A DNA stretch of 64,000 nucleotides from Polaromonas sp. Its GTDB lineage: Bacteria; Pseudomonadota; Gammaproteobacteria; Burkholderiales; Burkholderiaceae_C. The translations under genes were made by a program, and so were the position numbers. Shown here piece by piece: positions 27,009 to 37,744 of the stretch. Below the pieces are notes generated by a model that was not told the DNA's origin, ran no database searches, and was given only the letters and a program-made list of their open reading frames with translations. Each line of letters begins with the position of its first letter. Positions within the stretch are counted from its first letter, which is position 1. The stretch lies in contig NZ_JACDDD010000001.1 of NCBI RefSeq assembly GCF_013817205.1, positions 45,826-109,825 of the forward strand, written 5' to 3'.

Positions 27009-27905
27009 ATGCAGACACTGGTGGCCGTGGACTGGGGCACCTCGTCGCTGCGCGGGGCGAGGCTGGACAGCGTTGGCGCTGTGCTGGAAGAACGGGCATT
27101 TGCGCGCGGCATCCTGACCGTCGCGCCCGGCGAATTTCCAGCGGTTTTTCAAACCTGTTTCGGTGACTGGATGCAGGCGGACAAGGCCTTGTGCCTGATT
27201 GCCGGGATGGCAGGCAGCCAACAAGGCTGGATGCAGGCGCCCTACTGTGCGTGCCCAGCGGGTTTTGACGAAGTGGCTTCGCAGCTGAGCTGGATCATGC
27301 CGGGGCGTATCGCCATCGTTCCAGGACTGAGCTGTACCCATGATGGCGTTCCGGACGTGATGCGGGGTGAAGAGACTCAAGTGCTGGGTGCGCTCCAACT
27401 GCTGAACTTGCACGAGGGACTGATCGTCCTGCCCGGCACCCACAGCAAGTGGGTTCAGGTGCGGGGCGGCAAGATCGAAACTTTTTCGACCTTCATGACC
27501 GGCGAGTTTTATGCACTGCTGCGTCAGCATTCCATTCTTGCCCGCACCTTGCCCGAAGTGGATGGAGAACTCGACCGCAGTGCCTTCGATGACGGCGTGG
27601 CTTTTGCGCTGCGCAGCAACAGCCTGCTGCAATCTGCTTTCAGTGTCCGCACCCTCGCACTCTTTGAGCGCAGGGCCAAGACATCCTTGCCAAGCTACCT
27701 GTCGGGCCTGGTGATTGGAGAAGAGATACGAACTCAATCGCTGGAGCCGGGCGAGGCAGTGGTCGTGATCGGCTCAGATGCGCTGACCCAGCGCTATGAA
27801 TACGCGCTGGCCCAGCGTGGCGTGTCCGTGCGCCGCGCAGGTTCGGAAGTCACCTGGCGTGGTCTTTTGGCCCTTGCCCTGCCCATACCCTCCAAGGAAA
27901 AGTGA
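27009..27905 (+). CDS. dgoK: 2-dehydro-3-deoxygalactonokinase
   Basis: A 298-aa sugar kinase of the DgoK family (ASKHA fold), phosphorylating 2-keto-3-deoxy-galactonate. The N-terminal phosphate-binding loop is VAVDWGTSSLRGARL, followed by GMAGSQQGW, DVMRGEETQVLGA and LPGTHSKW, all characteristic of DgoK. ATG at 27009 is chosen because the family starts here; an in-frame ATG at 26982 lies in the foldback element arm and would add nine residues. The stop overlaps the dgoA start by one base. Confidence 0.92.
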   Translation: MQTLVAVDWGTSSLRGARLDSVGAVLEERAFARGILTVAPGEFPAVFQTCFGDWMQADKALCLIAGMAGSQQGWMQAPYCACPAGFDEVASQLSWIMPGRIAIVPGLSCTHDGVPDVMRGEETQVLGALQLLNLHEGLIVLPGTHSKWVQVRGGKIETFSTFMTGEFYALLRQHSILARTLPEVDGELDRSAFDDGVAFALRSNSLLQSAFSVRTLALFERRAKTSLPSYLSGLVIGEEIRTQSLEPGEAVVVIGSDALTQRYEYALAQRGVSVRRAGSEVTWRGLLALALPIPSKEK

Positions 27906-28543
27906 TGAGTCCTCAAGACAAATTTTCAGCCGCGCTGCAGGGCATTCCCCTTGTTGGCATTTTGCGCGGTCTGCGCCCCGATGAAGCGCTGCCCATTTGC
28001 CGCGCGCTGGCCGCTACGGGCTGGTCCCTGATGGAGGTGCCGCTGAACTCGCCCCAACCTCTCCAAAGCATAGAGGCCATTGCGGCGGCACTGCCTGACG
28101 CACTGGTTGGCGCGGGCACCGTCCTCAGCGCGGACGACGTGCGCAATGTGCACGCGGCTGGCGGCCAGCTCGTGGTTTCGCCCAACTTCAATCCAGAAGT
28201 GGTGCGCGAAGCACGGCGCCTTGGAATGGTCTGCCTGCCCGGCGTCATGACGGCCACTGAAGCCTTTGCAGCACTGGACGCCGGGGCGAGCGGACTCAAG
28301 ATCTTTCCGGCTGAGATGATCACCCCAGCCGTGGTGAAAGCCCTGTGCGCCGTATTGCCCGCCGACACGCGGCTGCTTCCGGTTGGCGGCATCACCTTCG
28401 AGAACATGGGCGCCTTCCGCAGCGCGGGGGCCTGTGGTTTTGGCATTGGCTCTGCGCTGTACAAACCGGGCATGACGGCCGCACAAGTATCCGATAACGC
28501 TATGAAATTCATAGCTGCCTGCGCTGGTACCATCCGGGCATGA
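27905..28543 (+). CDS. dgoA: 2-dehydro-3-deoxy-6-phosphogalactonate aldolase
   Basis: A 212-aa class I KDPG/KDPGal aldolase, cleaving KDPGal to pyruvate and glyceraldehyde-3-phosphate. Schiff-base lysine K132 lies in LKIFPAE, with catalytic E44 in LMEVPLNSP and the phosphate loop GGITFENMG. The LNSP sequence matches DgoA rather than Eda, which has LRTP. ATG overlaps the dgoK stop (TGATG) and its own TGA overlaps the next ATG. A family S repeat forms the C-terminus (AMKFIAACAGTIRA). Confidence 0.93.
   Translation: MSPQDKFSAALQGIPLVGILRGLRPDEALPICRALAATGWSLMEVPLNSPQPLQSIEAIAAALPDALVGAGTVLSADDVRNVHAAGGQLVVSPNFNPEVVREARRLGMVCLPGVMTATEAFAALDAGASGLKIFPAEMITPAVVKALCAVLPADTRLLPVGGITFENMGAFRSAGACGFGIGSALYKPGMTAAQVSDNAMKFIAACAGTIRA
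28499..28543 (+). repeat. Family S short repeat forming the dgoA 3' end
   Basis: GCTATGAAATTCATAGCTGC followed by CTGCGC; the first 18 bases are a perfect-arm palindrome around AAATT. It encodes the last fourteen residues and the stop of dgoA. Confidence 0.7.
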
Positions 28544-29334
28544 GCCCTCAAAAACCCCAGACTTCACCCCTCATCTCCTTCGGCCTCGGTGGCAAGGTCT
28601 GCATCGTCACGGGCGGTGCGCAAGGCATCGGCGAGGCCTGTGCCCGACGCTTTGCCCGCGAAGGTGCCCATGTCTTTATCGCTGATATGGCAGACCTTCC
28701 CGGACAGGCACTGGCTGATGAGCTTGGTGCGCTTTACCTGCATTGCGATGTTGCGGACAAGACGCAGGTGGACGCCGTGGTTGCGGCCGCATTGCTGAAA
28801 CATGGCCGCATCGACGTCCTGGTCAACAACGCTGGCATCTTCAAGGCGGCTGATTTTCTGGACATCACTGAGGCGGACTTCGACGCTGTGATACGCGTCA
28901 ATATCAAGGGCTCTTTCCTGATGGGCCAGGCGGTGGCCCGTGTCATGGCCGCACAGGGCAGCGGCAACATCGTCAACATGAGCTCGGTCAACGGCGTGCT
29001 CGCCATTCCGACCATTGCCAGCTACAACGTGAGTAAGGGCGGCATTAACCAGCTCACCCGCGTGATGGCCCTGGCGCTGGCCGACAAAGGCATTCGCGTC
29101 AATGCGGTTGCGCCCGGCACCATCGCCACCGAACTTGCGACCAAAGCCGTGCTGACCAGCGACGAGGCGAAGGCAAAAATCATGAGCCGCACGCCGATGA
29201 AACGCCTGGGTGAGCCCTCGGAGATCGCCGATGTGGTGGCCTGGCTGGTCAGCGATGCGGCCAGCTACGTCACCGGTGAAATTGTCACGGTTGATGGTGG
29301 TCGCATGACGCTCAATTACACGGTGCCGGTTTAA
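28540..29334 (+). CDS. SDR-family oxidoreductase
   Basis: A 264-aa classical short-chain dehydrogenase. The cofactor loop TGGAQGIG is at 24-31, NNAG lies near 95, and the catalytic Y162-x3-K166 at YNVSK, with the C-terminal YVTGEIVTVDGG. It starts in an ATGA overlap with dgoA and ends the five-gene + strand unit, so it probably oxidises or reduces a sugar, lactone or sugar acid in the same pathway. The substrate is unknown. Confidence 0.9.
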   Translation: MSPQKPQTSPLISFGLGGKVCIVTGGAQGIGEACARRFAREGAHVFIADMADLPGQALADELGALYLHCDVADKTQVDAVVAAALLKHGRIDVLVNNAGIFKAADFLDITEADFDAVIRVNIKGSFLMGQAVARVMAAQGSGNIVNMSSVNGVLAIPTIASYNVSKGGINQLTRVMALALADKGIRVNAVAPGTIATELATKAVLTSDEAKAKIMSRTPMKRLGEPSEIADVVAWLVSDAASYVTGEIVTVDGGRMTLNYTVPV

Positions 29335-29337
29335 TCA

Positions 29338-29394
29338 GCTATTGAATAGATAGCTGATGAGGCCCAATATATATGGGCTACAGACCGATTTTGT
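29338..29394 (+). repeat. Family S short repeat, intergenic
   Basis: GCTATTGAATAGATAGCTG, then GGCCCAATATATATGGGC, a second hairpin, and GCTACAGACC. It lies between the SDR and MATE stop codons, where it could act as a transcription boundary. Confidence 0.65.
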
Positions 29395-29401
29395 TAGCCA
29401 A

Positions 29402-30934
29402 TCATGACTGCGGCACGCGCTCAAGCAAGCTCGTCGTACCGCGCGGCCAACCCACGCGGCCAAACCAGGCGCCACCGGCAATCGCCCAGGCATTGATCAG
29501 CCCGTAAATCACCAGCGCCACGGCCTGCGCAATGAAAACGCCGGTCAATCCGCTGCCCCAGCGCAAAGCCAGCAAGCCTCCCGTAACGGCAACGACCAGC
29601 CGCGCGATGTTGCCAATCACCGGCCAGAGCAGGCGCCCTGCCCCTTGGGACGCAAAGTACAGGGCCAAGCCCACGCCAAAAAATCCATACACCGGCCCCA
29701 TGGCGCGCAGGTACTGGCTGCCGGCCTCAATCATCGCCGGGTCGCTGTTGAAAAGCGAAAGCCAAGCCTCCGGAAAAAATGCCGCCCACAAGCCAATCGC
29801 TTCGGTCATCGCGAAGGCCATGCCCGCGCCTATCCAGGTTGCACGCAAGGCGCGCTCCCGCTGGCCCGCGCCCATGCAGGTGCCCACCATGGCCACCAGT
29901 GGTGCGCCTAAGCCGAACACCAGCGGCACCAGCAGGTACTCCAACCGTGAGGCCGTGCCGTAACCGGCAATTGCCGCCGTGCCGAAACCACCCACCAGCG
30001 CAGTCGTAACGCCAATGGCCAGGTTGGTGGCGACTGTGGACACCGTACCCACCAGGCCGACGCGCAAGATGTCCTTGAACAGCGGCCAGCGAAAGCGGAT
30101 GTTCGTGAGCGAGGGACGCAACAGGCTTTTCGGCGACCACAGGTAGGCCGCCAGCACGATGCTGCCGACCAGGTAATACGCCAGCAAGGCAATGGCCCCG
30201 CCGGCAATGCCCAGGCCCGGCAAAGGTCCCCAGCCAAAGATCAAGAGCGGCGACAGCGGCAGCAACACCAGCGCGCCGAGCACCGTCACATTGGCCGGCA
30301 CAGCCATGTTGCCGGTGCCCCGAATAACGGCCGACAGGGTGTTGAACAGCCACACCAGCACAGCCCCGGCGAACACCCAGTTGGAATACAACATGGCCGC
30401 TTCCAGCGCGCCACCGGTGCCGCCCATGCGCCCGTACAGCCAGCGCCCGCCGCCCAATACGGCCACGGTGAACACCAGCGCAAACACGGCGGCAATCACG
30501 ATGGAATGCAGCACCAGGGCATCGGCGTCGTCCCGGCGCCGCGCGCCGAGCGCGCGCGCAATCGCAGAAGCGATGCCGCCGCCCATGGCACCGGCCGAGG
30601 TCATCTGCATCAGCATCACGACCGGGAATACCAGCGCCATGCCGGCCAGCGCGTCGGTTCCGAGCTTGCCCACAAAGTAGGTTTCGATCAGGCCGACACC
30701 GGCCTGCGCCAGCATCACCAGCACATTCGGCGCGGCCAGGCGCAGCAGCGTGCGTGCAATCGGCGCCTCCAGAAGAAGACGCGTACGGGGATCGAGGTTG
30801 TTGGCCCCCACGCTCCCCACTGCGTGTGGTTCACTGCCCCCCGAGGGGGCGCTGCGCCTGCGGACCGGCAGAGCCGGATCCGCGGCCCCTGCTTGACTTG
30901 GAGAGCCGGTACTCGGCGCATCGGCGCTGTTCAT
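29402..30934 (-). CDS. MATE-family efflux transporter
   Basis: A 510-aa inner-membrane multidrug exporter with twelve helices in two MatE halves (about 55-280 and 290-500). The first helix region reads IARTLLRLAAPNVLVMLAQAGVGLIETYFVGKLGTDALAG, typical of DinF/NorM-like proteins. The start ATG overlaps the MFS stop (ATGA). The first 45 or so residues (GSPSQAGAADPALPVRRRSAPSGG) are Ala/Pro/Arg-rich and encoded across a family P repeat, so they are an acquired extension, not part of the fold. Confidence 0.92.
   Translation of the reverse strand: MNSADAPSTGSPSQAGAADPALPVRRRSAPSGGSEPHAVGSVGANNLDPRTRLLLEAPIARTLLRLAAPNVLVMLAQAGVGLIETYFVGKLGTDALAGMALVFPVVMLMQMTSAGAMGGGIASAIARALGARRRDDADALVLHSIVIAAVFALVFTVAVLGGGRWLYGRMGGTGGALEAAMLYSNWVFAGAVLVWLFNTLSAVIRGTGNMAVPANVTVLGALVLLPLSPLLIFGWGPLPGLGIAGGAIALLAYYLVGSIVLAAYLWSPKSLLRPSLTNIRFRWPLFKDILRVGLVGTVSTVATNLAIGVTTALVGGFGTAAIAGYGTASRLEYLLVPLVFGLGAPLVAMVGTCMGAGQRERALRATWIGAGMAFAMTEAIGLWAAFFPEAWLSLFNSDPAMIEAGSQYLRAMGPVYGFFGVGLALYFASQGAGRLLWPVIGNIARLVVAVTGGLLALRWGSGLTGVFIAQAVALVIYGLINAWAIAGGAWFGRVGWPRGTTSLLERVPQS
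30804..30893 (+). repeat. Family P GC-rich repeat inside the MATE gene
   Basis: GCCCCCACGCTCCCCACTGC ... CTGCCCCCCGAGGGGGCGC ... CCGCGGCCCCTGCT, antisense to the gene. It encodes about 30 residues of the N-terminal extension of the MATE protein. Confidence 0.82.
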
Positions 30935-32178
30935 GTTGCCGCTTTCGGGGAACGCAGCAGCAGCGTTTCGCGAATTGGCAGGTTCACCAGCGCGGCGCCT
31001 GCGGCCAGCACGATGTCGATGTACCAGACCCAGTCGTAGCTTCCTGTCGCCTGGAACACATAACCGCCCAGGAAAGCGCCGAAGAAGCCGCCGATCTGGT
31101 GGGCCAGCATCACGATGCCAAAAAGCATGGCCATGTTGGCCGTGCCAAACATCTTGGCAACCAGCCCCGCCGTGGGCGGCACCGTCGACAGAAAAGTGAC
31201 TCCCATGACGGCAGCGAACACCAGCATCACTGCCGGGGTCTTGGGAGCCAGCAGAAAAGCCAACACGGCCAGGCCGCGCGTTGCATAAAGAAGCGCCAGC
31301 AGCGACTTCATGCGCCAGCGTCCCACGGCCCAGCCCATGGCAAGGCTGCCGACAATGTTGAACAGCCCGATCATGGCCAGCGCCCAGCCACCGATCTCGG
31401 GCGGCAGCCCGCAGGCGGCGACCACGCCTGGCAGATGAGTAGCCAGGAAGGCCACGTGAAAACCGCAAACCAGAAAGCCCAGGCTGAGATAACGGTAGCT
31501 CGGCGTCGCCAGCGCCTGACTGATGGCCTCACGCGCGCTCAGCGCCTTGGTCCCGGAGGCCGCGGCCGCTTGCGCTGCGATTGCCTGCAAGTTGCCCTTG
31601 AGTACCCACACGGCGGGCAATGCCAGCAGCAAAAACACGCCCAGCCACTGCATGGCACTGGCCCAGCCGATTGAAGCAGTCAGGCCGATAGCAATCGGCG
31701 CCATGGCAAACTGACCAAAGGAGCCACCCGCATTGACGATGCCGCTGGCCAACCCGCGTTTTTCCTGCGGTACCAGGCGGGTGGTAGCTGCCATCAACAC
31801 AGATGGCCCCGCCATGCCGGCGCCGCCGGCGGCGAGCACACCTATGGCAAAAATCAGACCGGCGGTGGTGGTCATCAGCGGCGTAATGATGGTGCCGATG
31901 GCTACCAGCAACACGCCCACAAAAATCACGCGGCCAGTGCCGATGCGATCGGCCACCGCGCCAGCAAACGGCTGTGTCAGGCCCCACCAGAGCTGGCCGA
32001 AGGCAAAAGCCAGGCTGATGCTGCCAATGCCCAGCGCGGTCGAGGTATTGAGCGCCGACAGGAAAAGGCCCATGGTCTGGCGCACCCCCATGGTCAGGGC
32101 AAAAGTGCCGGCAGCGGCCAACAGCACCAGCCAGAGTGTCATGTTTCTGGGGGAAGAAGGCGGGGATTTATTCATCAT
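30931..32178 (-). CDS. MFS transporter
   Basis: A 415-aa twelve-helix major facilitator protein. The helix 2-3 region has FGQLWWGLTQPFAGAVADRIGTGRVI, the MFS motif A position, and the two six-helix halves are separated by an Ala/Lys loop near residue 200 (QAAAASGTKALSARE). It resembles oxalate/formate-antiporter or CynX-like branches, but the substrate is unknown. It is followed by MATE (4-bp overlap) and preceded by marR (11-bp overlap), forming a regulator-exporter-exporter operon. Confidence 0.9.
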   Translation of the reverse strand: MMNKSPPSSPRNMTLWLVLLAAAGTFALTMGVRQTMGLFLSALNTSTALGIGSISLAFAFGQLWWGLTQPFAGAVADRIGTGRVIFVGVLLVAIGTIITPLMTTTAGLIFAIGVLAAGGAGMAGPSVLMAATTRLVPQEKRGLASGIVNAGGSFGQFAMAPIAIGLTASIGWASAMQWLGVFLLLALPAVWVLKGNLQAIAAQAAAASGTKALSAREAISQALATPSYRYLSLGFLVCGFHVAFLATHLPGVVAACGLPPEIGGWALAMIGLFNIVGSLAMGWAVGRWRMKSLLALLYATRGLAVLAFLLAPKTPAVMLVFAAVMGVTFLSTVPPTAGLVAKMFGTANMAMLFGIVMLAHQIGGFFGAFLGGYVFQATGSYDWVWYIDIVLAAGAALVNLPIRETLLLRSPKAAT

Positions 32179-32644
32179 CAGTGTCAGGCAAGGGCGAGAG
32201 GTTTTCCAGGGATTGGTCGATCAGCGCATGCAGGGCCAGCACCTGCTCTACGCCCAGCAGCTGGTTGATGCCCTCCTGCGCAACGCGCCAGCGGCGCTGG
32301 GCTTCGGTGCGTTTTTCGCGGCCCGCATCGGTGACGATAACGAGGCGGCTGCGTCCGTCACTGCCGGGGGTCAGATCCAGCCAGCCTGCGGCCACCATCG
32401 GTTTGAGGTTGCGCGTCAGGGTTGATGCATCCAGTTTCATGGCCTGGGCCAAATCGCCGGGGCGGATGGGACCAAGCTTGACCACATAGGACAGCAGCGA
32501 ATACTGCGTACCCTTCAAACCGGTTTTGCCGACTTCGGCGTCGTAATGCTGGGCCACGCGGCGCATCAGCTGGCGCAGCTTGAGGTTGGTACAACCCTGG
32601 GGTTTGAGGCTGGCGAGGCTTGCCGGGGTGGTCGCGACTTTCAT
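32168..32644 (-). CDS. MarR-family transcriptional regulator
   Basis: A 158-aa MarR-type winged-helix repressor. The DNA-binding core reads LKGTQYSLLSYVVKLGPIRPGDLAQAM ... DASTLTRNLKPMVAAGWL with the wing DGRSRLVIVTDAG. It heads the minus-strand unit with two exporters and is divergent from a thioesterase gene. A perfect 18-bp palindrome lies five bases upstream of its start codon, so autoregulation is likely. Inducers of such regulators are usually phenolic compounds. Confidence 0.92.
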   Translation of the reverse strand: MKVATTPASLASLKPQGCTNLKLRQLMRRVAQHYDAEVGKTGLKGTQYSLLSYVVKLGPIRPGDLAQAMKLDASTLTRNLKPMVAAGWLDLTPGSDGRSRLVIVTDAGREKRTEAQRRWRVAQEGINQLLGVEQVLALHALIDQSLENLSPLPDTDDE

Positions 32645-32648
32645 TTTT

Positions 32649-32666
32649 CAATTGTAGCTACAATTG
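32649..32666. promoter_or_regulatory. Perfect 18-bp palindrome, candidate MarR operator
   Basis: CAATTGTAGCTACAATTG is fully self-complementary and sits just upstream of marR and 29 bases before the thioesterase gene. A second, weaker CAATTG/CAATT pair follows to 32680. Size and symmetry fit a MarR dimer site controlling both directions. Confidence 0.65.
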
Positions 32667-32694
32667 TTGTAGATGCAATTAAATTGGAGCAACC

Positions 32695-33249
32695 ATGGGC
32701 CCTGAGCAAATCCTGGAACAGTGGAACACCGAACGCGCTGAAGTGGTTGAGCGCATGCTGGCAGGCGGCGGCAAGCCCGGTCTGGCGCAGCCCGGAATGG
32801 TGGCTGGAAAAACCGGACTCGAGGTCATGCAGGCCATGCTGGCTGGTGCCATTCCCTTTCCGCACATTGCCGACACGCTGGATTTTTCGCTGCTTGAAGT
32901 CGCACCGGGCAAGGCGGTGTTTCAGGGCACCCCGCAACTCAAACACTACAACCCGCTGGGGACTGTGCACGGCGGCTGGTACGCCACCTTGCTGGACTCG
33001 GCGCTGGGCTGCGCCGTCCATACCCTGATGCCTGCAGGACGCGCCTACACAACGGCCGAGCTCAGCGTCAACATTGTGCGGGCCGCATCACACAAGACCG
33101 GCCCCTTGCGCGCCATTGGCACGGTCATTCATTGCGGTCGGCAACTGGCCACTGCAGAGGCCCGCATTGTGGGGCCGGACGGCAAGCTGTACGCCCACGC
33201 AACGACCACCTGCCCGGTATTTGAAGTACCGCAGGCGCCGGCGGCCTGA
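32695..33249 (+). CDS. PaaI-family hotdog thioesterase
   Basis: A 184-aa hotdog-fold acyl-CoA thioesterase. The active-site segment GTVHGGWYATLLDSALGCAV is typical of the PaaI/YdiI group, and the central helix and sheet pattern covers about 60-175. A 50-residue N-terminal extension is present. GGAG lies six bases before the ATG. It faces marR across a shared regulatory gap, so it may belong to the same aromatic-compound response. Confidence 0.88.
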   Translation: MGPEQILEQWNTERAEVVERMLAGGGKPGLAQPGMVAGKTGLEVMQAMLAGAIPFPHIADTLDFSLLEVAPGKAVFQGTPQLKHYNPLGTVHGGWYATLLDSALGCAVHTLMPAGRAYTTAELSVNIVRAASHKTGPLRAIGTVIHCGRQLATAEARIVGPDGKLYAHATTTCPVFEVPQAPAA

Positions 33250-33288
33250 CGGGACGGCGCGACTTAACCCAGGACCTCAGGCGGGACC

Positions 33289-34035
33289 TCAGGCAGGATG
33301 GCCTGCGGGTCCCGATTGTGTTCTGACCTGCTCGACGCGCCGGTTGATCAGCGCTGCCGCAAGCATCCACTTGGTGCGCGTCAGCCGGCCCAGCGCCAAC
33401 TCCGCGTGATCCTTGCTGCCGTAAAAATGCTCAGGGTCGTGCGCTACGCCCCAGTCCTGGCGGGGGAGGCTGTCGGGGTCCGACTCGTTGTACAGGGCAT
33501 GGGCGGCATGCCGGCCATCCCAGAAGTGAAGGCCGCGCAGGTGAATGCCATAACCCACCAGAGCATCGTGCTGACCAAGCAGTTGCACCGAACGTGTTTC
33601 AAGCAGGCTGTCGGTCACATAGGTGTCGGTCTGTATCCAGCGCCCGTCAAGATACACCTCCGCCACGGCATGCGTAATGGTGCCCTGCGACACGTCAATA
33701 ATTCCCTTGAGGAAAGCACTCGACAGCGTGACAAAGCGCAGACGTGCCGGAACACCGACCGATCGCAACATCGCTACAAACAGGGTGCCCTTGGTGTGGC
33801 AGTCACCACGACCGGCTTTGAGCACCGCCGCAGCCGGTACGTGGTCAAACCCTGCAACACAACCAAAGGGCAGCGACTTGACGAAGTCATGGATGAAGAC
33901 CGCTTTTTGTGTTTCTGTGCTGGCCAGCTGGGTGATGCGCATGGCCTGGATTCTGAGCTTGGGGTCATCGAGGTCAAGCAAGCGCGTGGCCACCATCCAG
34001 TCTTCGGGACGGTCGTTCTGGGAAAACAAGGGCAT
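33289..34035 (-). CDS. Transglutaminase-like cysteine-peptidase-fold protein
   Basis: A 248-aa protein with a transglutaminase-like core. The probable catalytic triad is C79 (GRGDCHTKGTLF), H122 (THAVAEVYLDG) and D137 (WIQTDTYV). No signal peptide is seen. Such proteins often act as peptidases or in peptide modification; no partner genes adjoin it. The C-terminal 60 residues (KDHAELALGRLTRTKWMLAA) are helical and specific to a smaller subgroup. Confidence 0.8.
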   Translation of the reverse strand: MPLFSQNDRPEDWMVATRLLDLDDPKLRIQAMRITQLASTETQKAVFIHDFVKSLPFGCVAGFDHVPAAAVLKAGRGDCHTKGTLFVAMLRSVGVPARLRFVTLSSAFLKGIIDVSQGTITHAVAEVYLDGRWIQTDTYVTDSLLETRSVQLLGQHDALVGYGIHLRGLHFWDGRHAAHALYNESDPDSLPRQDWGVAHDPEHFYGSKDHAELALGRLTRTKWMLAAALINRRVEQVRTQSGPAGHPA

Positions 34036-34176
34036 GAAGAAGGAAACCAGTTTGTTGGACTGTCACCGATTATGCAGGCCGCCCGCATCGGCAAGCGCGG
34101 TCTGCCATGCCAATACAGTGGTCTGGGTATACGGCATTGGTATGCGATCAAATCACCATAGACCAAGGACAAGCTG

Positions 34177-34587
34177 ATGAGACTGCTGCACACCATGCTG
34201 CGTGTTGGAAACCTCCAGCGCGCCATTGATTTTTACACCCAGATTCTGGGCATGACACTGCTGCGCACATCAGAAAACCCCGAGTACAAATACAGCCTGG
34301 CTTTTGTCGGCTACGGCAACAACCCGGAGCATGCGGAGATCGAACTGACTTACAACTGGGGCACCGACAGCTACGACATGGGCACCGCCTTCGGGCACAT
34401 TGCACTCGGCGTGCCCGATGCCCGGGCAGCCTGCGAAAAGATCAAGGCGGCCGGCGGCAATGTCACGCGTGAAGCGGGGCCGGTCAAGGGCGGCACCACC
34501 GTGATCGCGTTTGTCACTGATCCGGACGGGTACAAGATTGAGCTGATTGAGCGCAAGGGTGATGTGGGTGGTGCTGGCCTGCGTTGA
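34177..34587 (+). CDS. gloA: Lactoylglutathione lyase (glyoxalase I)
   Basis: A 136-aa glyoxalase I converting the methylglyoxal-glutathione hemithioacetal to S-lactoylglutathione. Metal ligands H5, E56, H74 and E122 fall at exactly the E. coli GloA positions, and the short chain lacks the insertions of Zn-type enzymes, so it is probably Ni/Co dependent. It is a single gene followed by a 589-bp repeat-filled gap. Confidence 0.96.
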   Translation: MRLLHTMLRVGNLQRAIDFYTQILGMTLLRTSENPEYKYSLAFVGYGNNPEHAEIELTYNWGTDSYDMGTAFGHIALGVPDARAACEKIKAAGGNVTREAGPVKGGTTVIAFVTDPDGYKIELIERKGDVGGAGLR

Positions 34588-34639
34588 GATTCGCAGGCTC
34601 GAATCGCGACTGATCCCGGAGCCCGATTGCAGGCTCCAC

Positions 34640-35085
34640 AATGCGCTCCCGGTTTGTTCTGGACAGTAGGCGCAACTCCCCACTCCCAACCCCCCGCCCT
34701 TCCCTCGCCCCGCTGGGCGATGGAAGGGAGCCTCATGTGGCCGCGTGTGCTGCGCTCGCGTGCAAACATGACGGTCTGTTGGGATTCCCGTGCAGGAAGC
34801 GCTGCGCGCTTCCTGCACTCGTGATTGGAGTTCGGGGTTTGGTATTTGTCTTCTCTCTTCGCCCCCCACCCGTCGGGCTGGGCCGAGGAGCGCAAAAAAA
34901 AGGATCGCGATTGTCTGAGCCGAAGGCGAGTTCGAGCTCGACCCCGTTTTCGGGGAGCACCGGAGGTTGCCCCGGAGCGCAGCATAGGGGACCCAGACCA
35001 TCGGGTCGCCTTTTTCTTTGCTTACTTTTTTTTGGCGACGCAAAAAGAAAGTGAGTTGCCGCCCGGCAACCCCCGGCTTGTTGGC
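34640..35085 (+). repeat. Family L long structured repeat, copy A
   Basis: This fills most of the 34588-35176 gap between gloA and eda. The conserved core (34861-35083) starts CCCCCCACCCGTCGGGC, contains GAGCCGAAGGCGAGTTCGAG, and ends with hairpins: GACCC-agaccatc-GGGTC, a strong A/T stem ACTTTTTTTTGGCG/CGCAAAAAGAAAGT at 35024-35052, and GTTGCCGCCCGGCAAC. No credible protein is encoded. The left half (34676-34790) recurs at 57388-57462. Confidence 0.8.
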
Positions 35086-35113
35086 CTACCTCGGGTTGAT
35101 GAGGGCACTCAAC

Positions 35114-35175
35114 GCTATAAATTCAATAGCTGCTTACGCGCGTCACCAAAGGGCTAGAGGCCAATTCGACCTCAA
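35114..35175 (+). repeat. Family S short repeat, intergenic
   Basis: GCTATAAATTCAATAGCTGC, TTACGC, then AAAGGGCTAGAGGCCAATT. This is one of the fullest copies and ends one base before the stop codon of eda. Confidence 0.8.
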
Positions 35176-35176
35176 T

Positions 35177-35820
35177 CTACCTCGGCAAGCCCGCCGCGTG
35201 CCGGGCCAGGTCGGTGATCCGTGCCCAGTGCCCACTGGCCATGGCATCGGCCGGCACCAGCCACGAGCCGCCGACGCAGGCGACGTTGGCCAGCGCCAGA
35301 AACTCCGCCGCGTTGGCCGCCGTGATGCCGCCGGTGGGGCAGAAAGTCACATCACCAAACGGTCCGCCCCAGGCCTTGAGCATGGCCAGACCACCGGCCT
35401 GCAGCGCCGGAAAAAACTTCAGCTCGGTGTAGCCGTCCTCCTGCGCCGCCATGATTTCGCTACCCGTTGCCACGCCGGGCAACAGCGGCAGGTGGGCGTC
35501 GCGGCAGGCTGAGCCGACCGCGTGGGTGTAACCCGGGCTCACGATGAAACGTGCACCGGCCATCGCGCAGGCCTGCACATCGGCGGCGCTGCGCGCGGTG
35601 CCCGCGCCGACCACGGCTTCGGGCACATCCCGTGCGATGGCCTCGATGCAGGCCAGCGCCTGCGGCGTGCGCAGGGTCACTTCCAGCATGCGGATGCCGC
35701 CGGCCACCAGCGCGCGCGCCAGCGGCACGGCGTGCGTCACATCGGTCAGCACAATCACCGGAATGACGGCCGCGTCCTGCATCACCTGCAAGGCCGTCAG
35801 CGGCCGGTTGACATCGAGTT

Positions 35821-35830
<10 letters not shown>
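35177..35830 (-). CDS. eda: KDPG/KHG aldolase
   Basis: A 217-aa class I aldolase splitting 2-keto-3-deoxy-6-phosphogluconate to pyruvate and glyceraldehyde-3-phosphate, the last Entner-Doudoroff step. Schiff-base K138 lies in LKFFPA, catalytic E50 in MLEVTLRTP, and the phosphate loop in [15 protein letters not shown]. The LRTP motif separates it from dgoA at 27905. Its start overlaps the edd stop by ten bases, so the pair is co-translated. Confidence 0.96.
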
Positions 35831-37641
<1,811 letters not shown>

Positions 37642-37744
37642 GGGGGCTTTTTGGTGGACGGTTGGTAACTTTATTACGTCACCTATCCTACTGCGTTACT
37701 AGGCCCCTGCAAAGCCACGGGTACAGAGCGGTTACCGCGAAGGC

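Noticed and set aside
32680..34100. GGACCTCAGGCGGGACCTCAGGCAGG near 33270 as a possible repeat array
   Set aside because: Only two units of about 12 bases between convergent stops; too short to support a claim.
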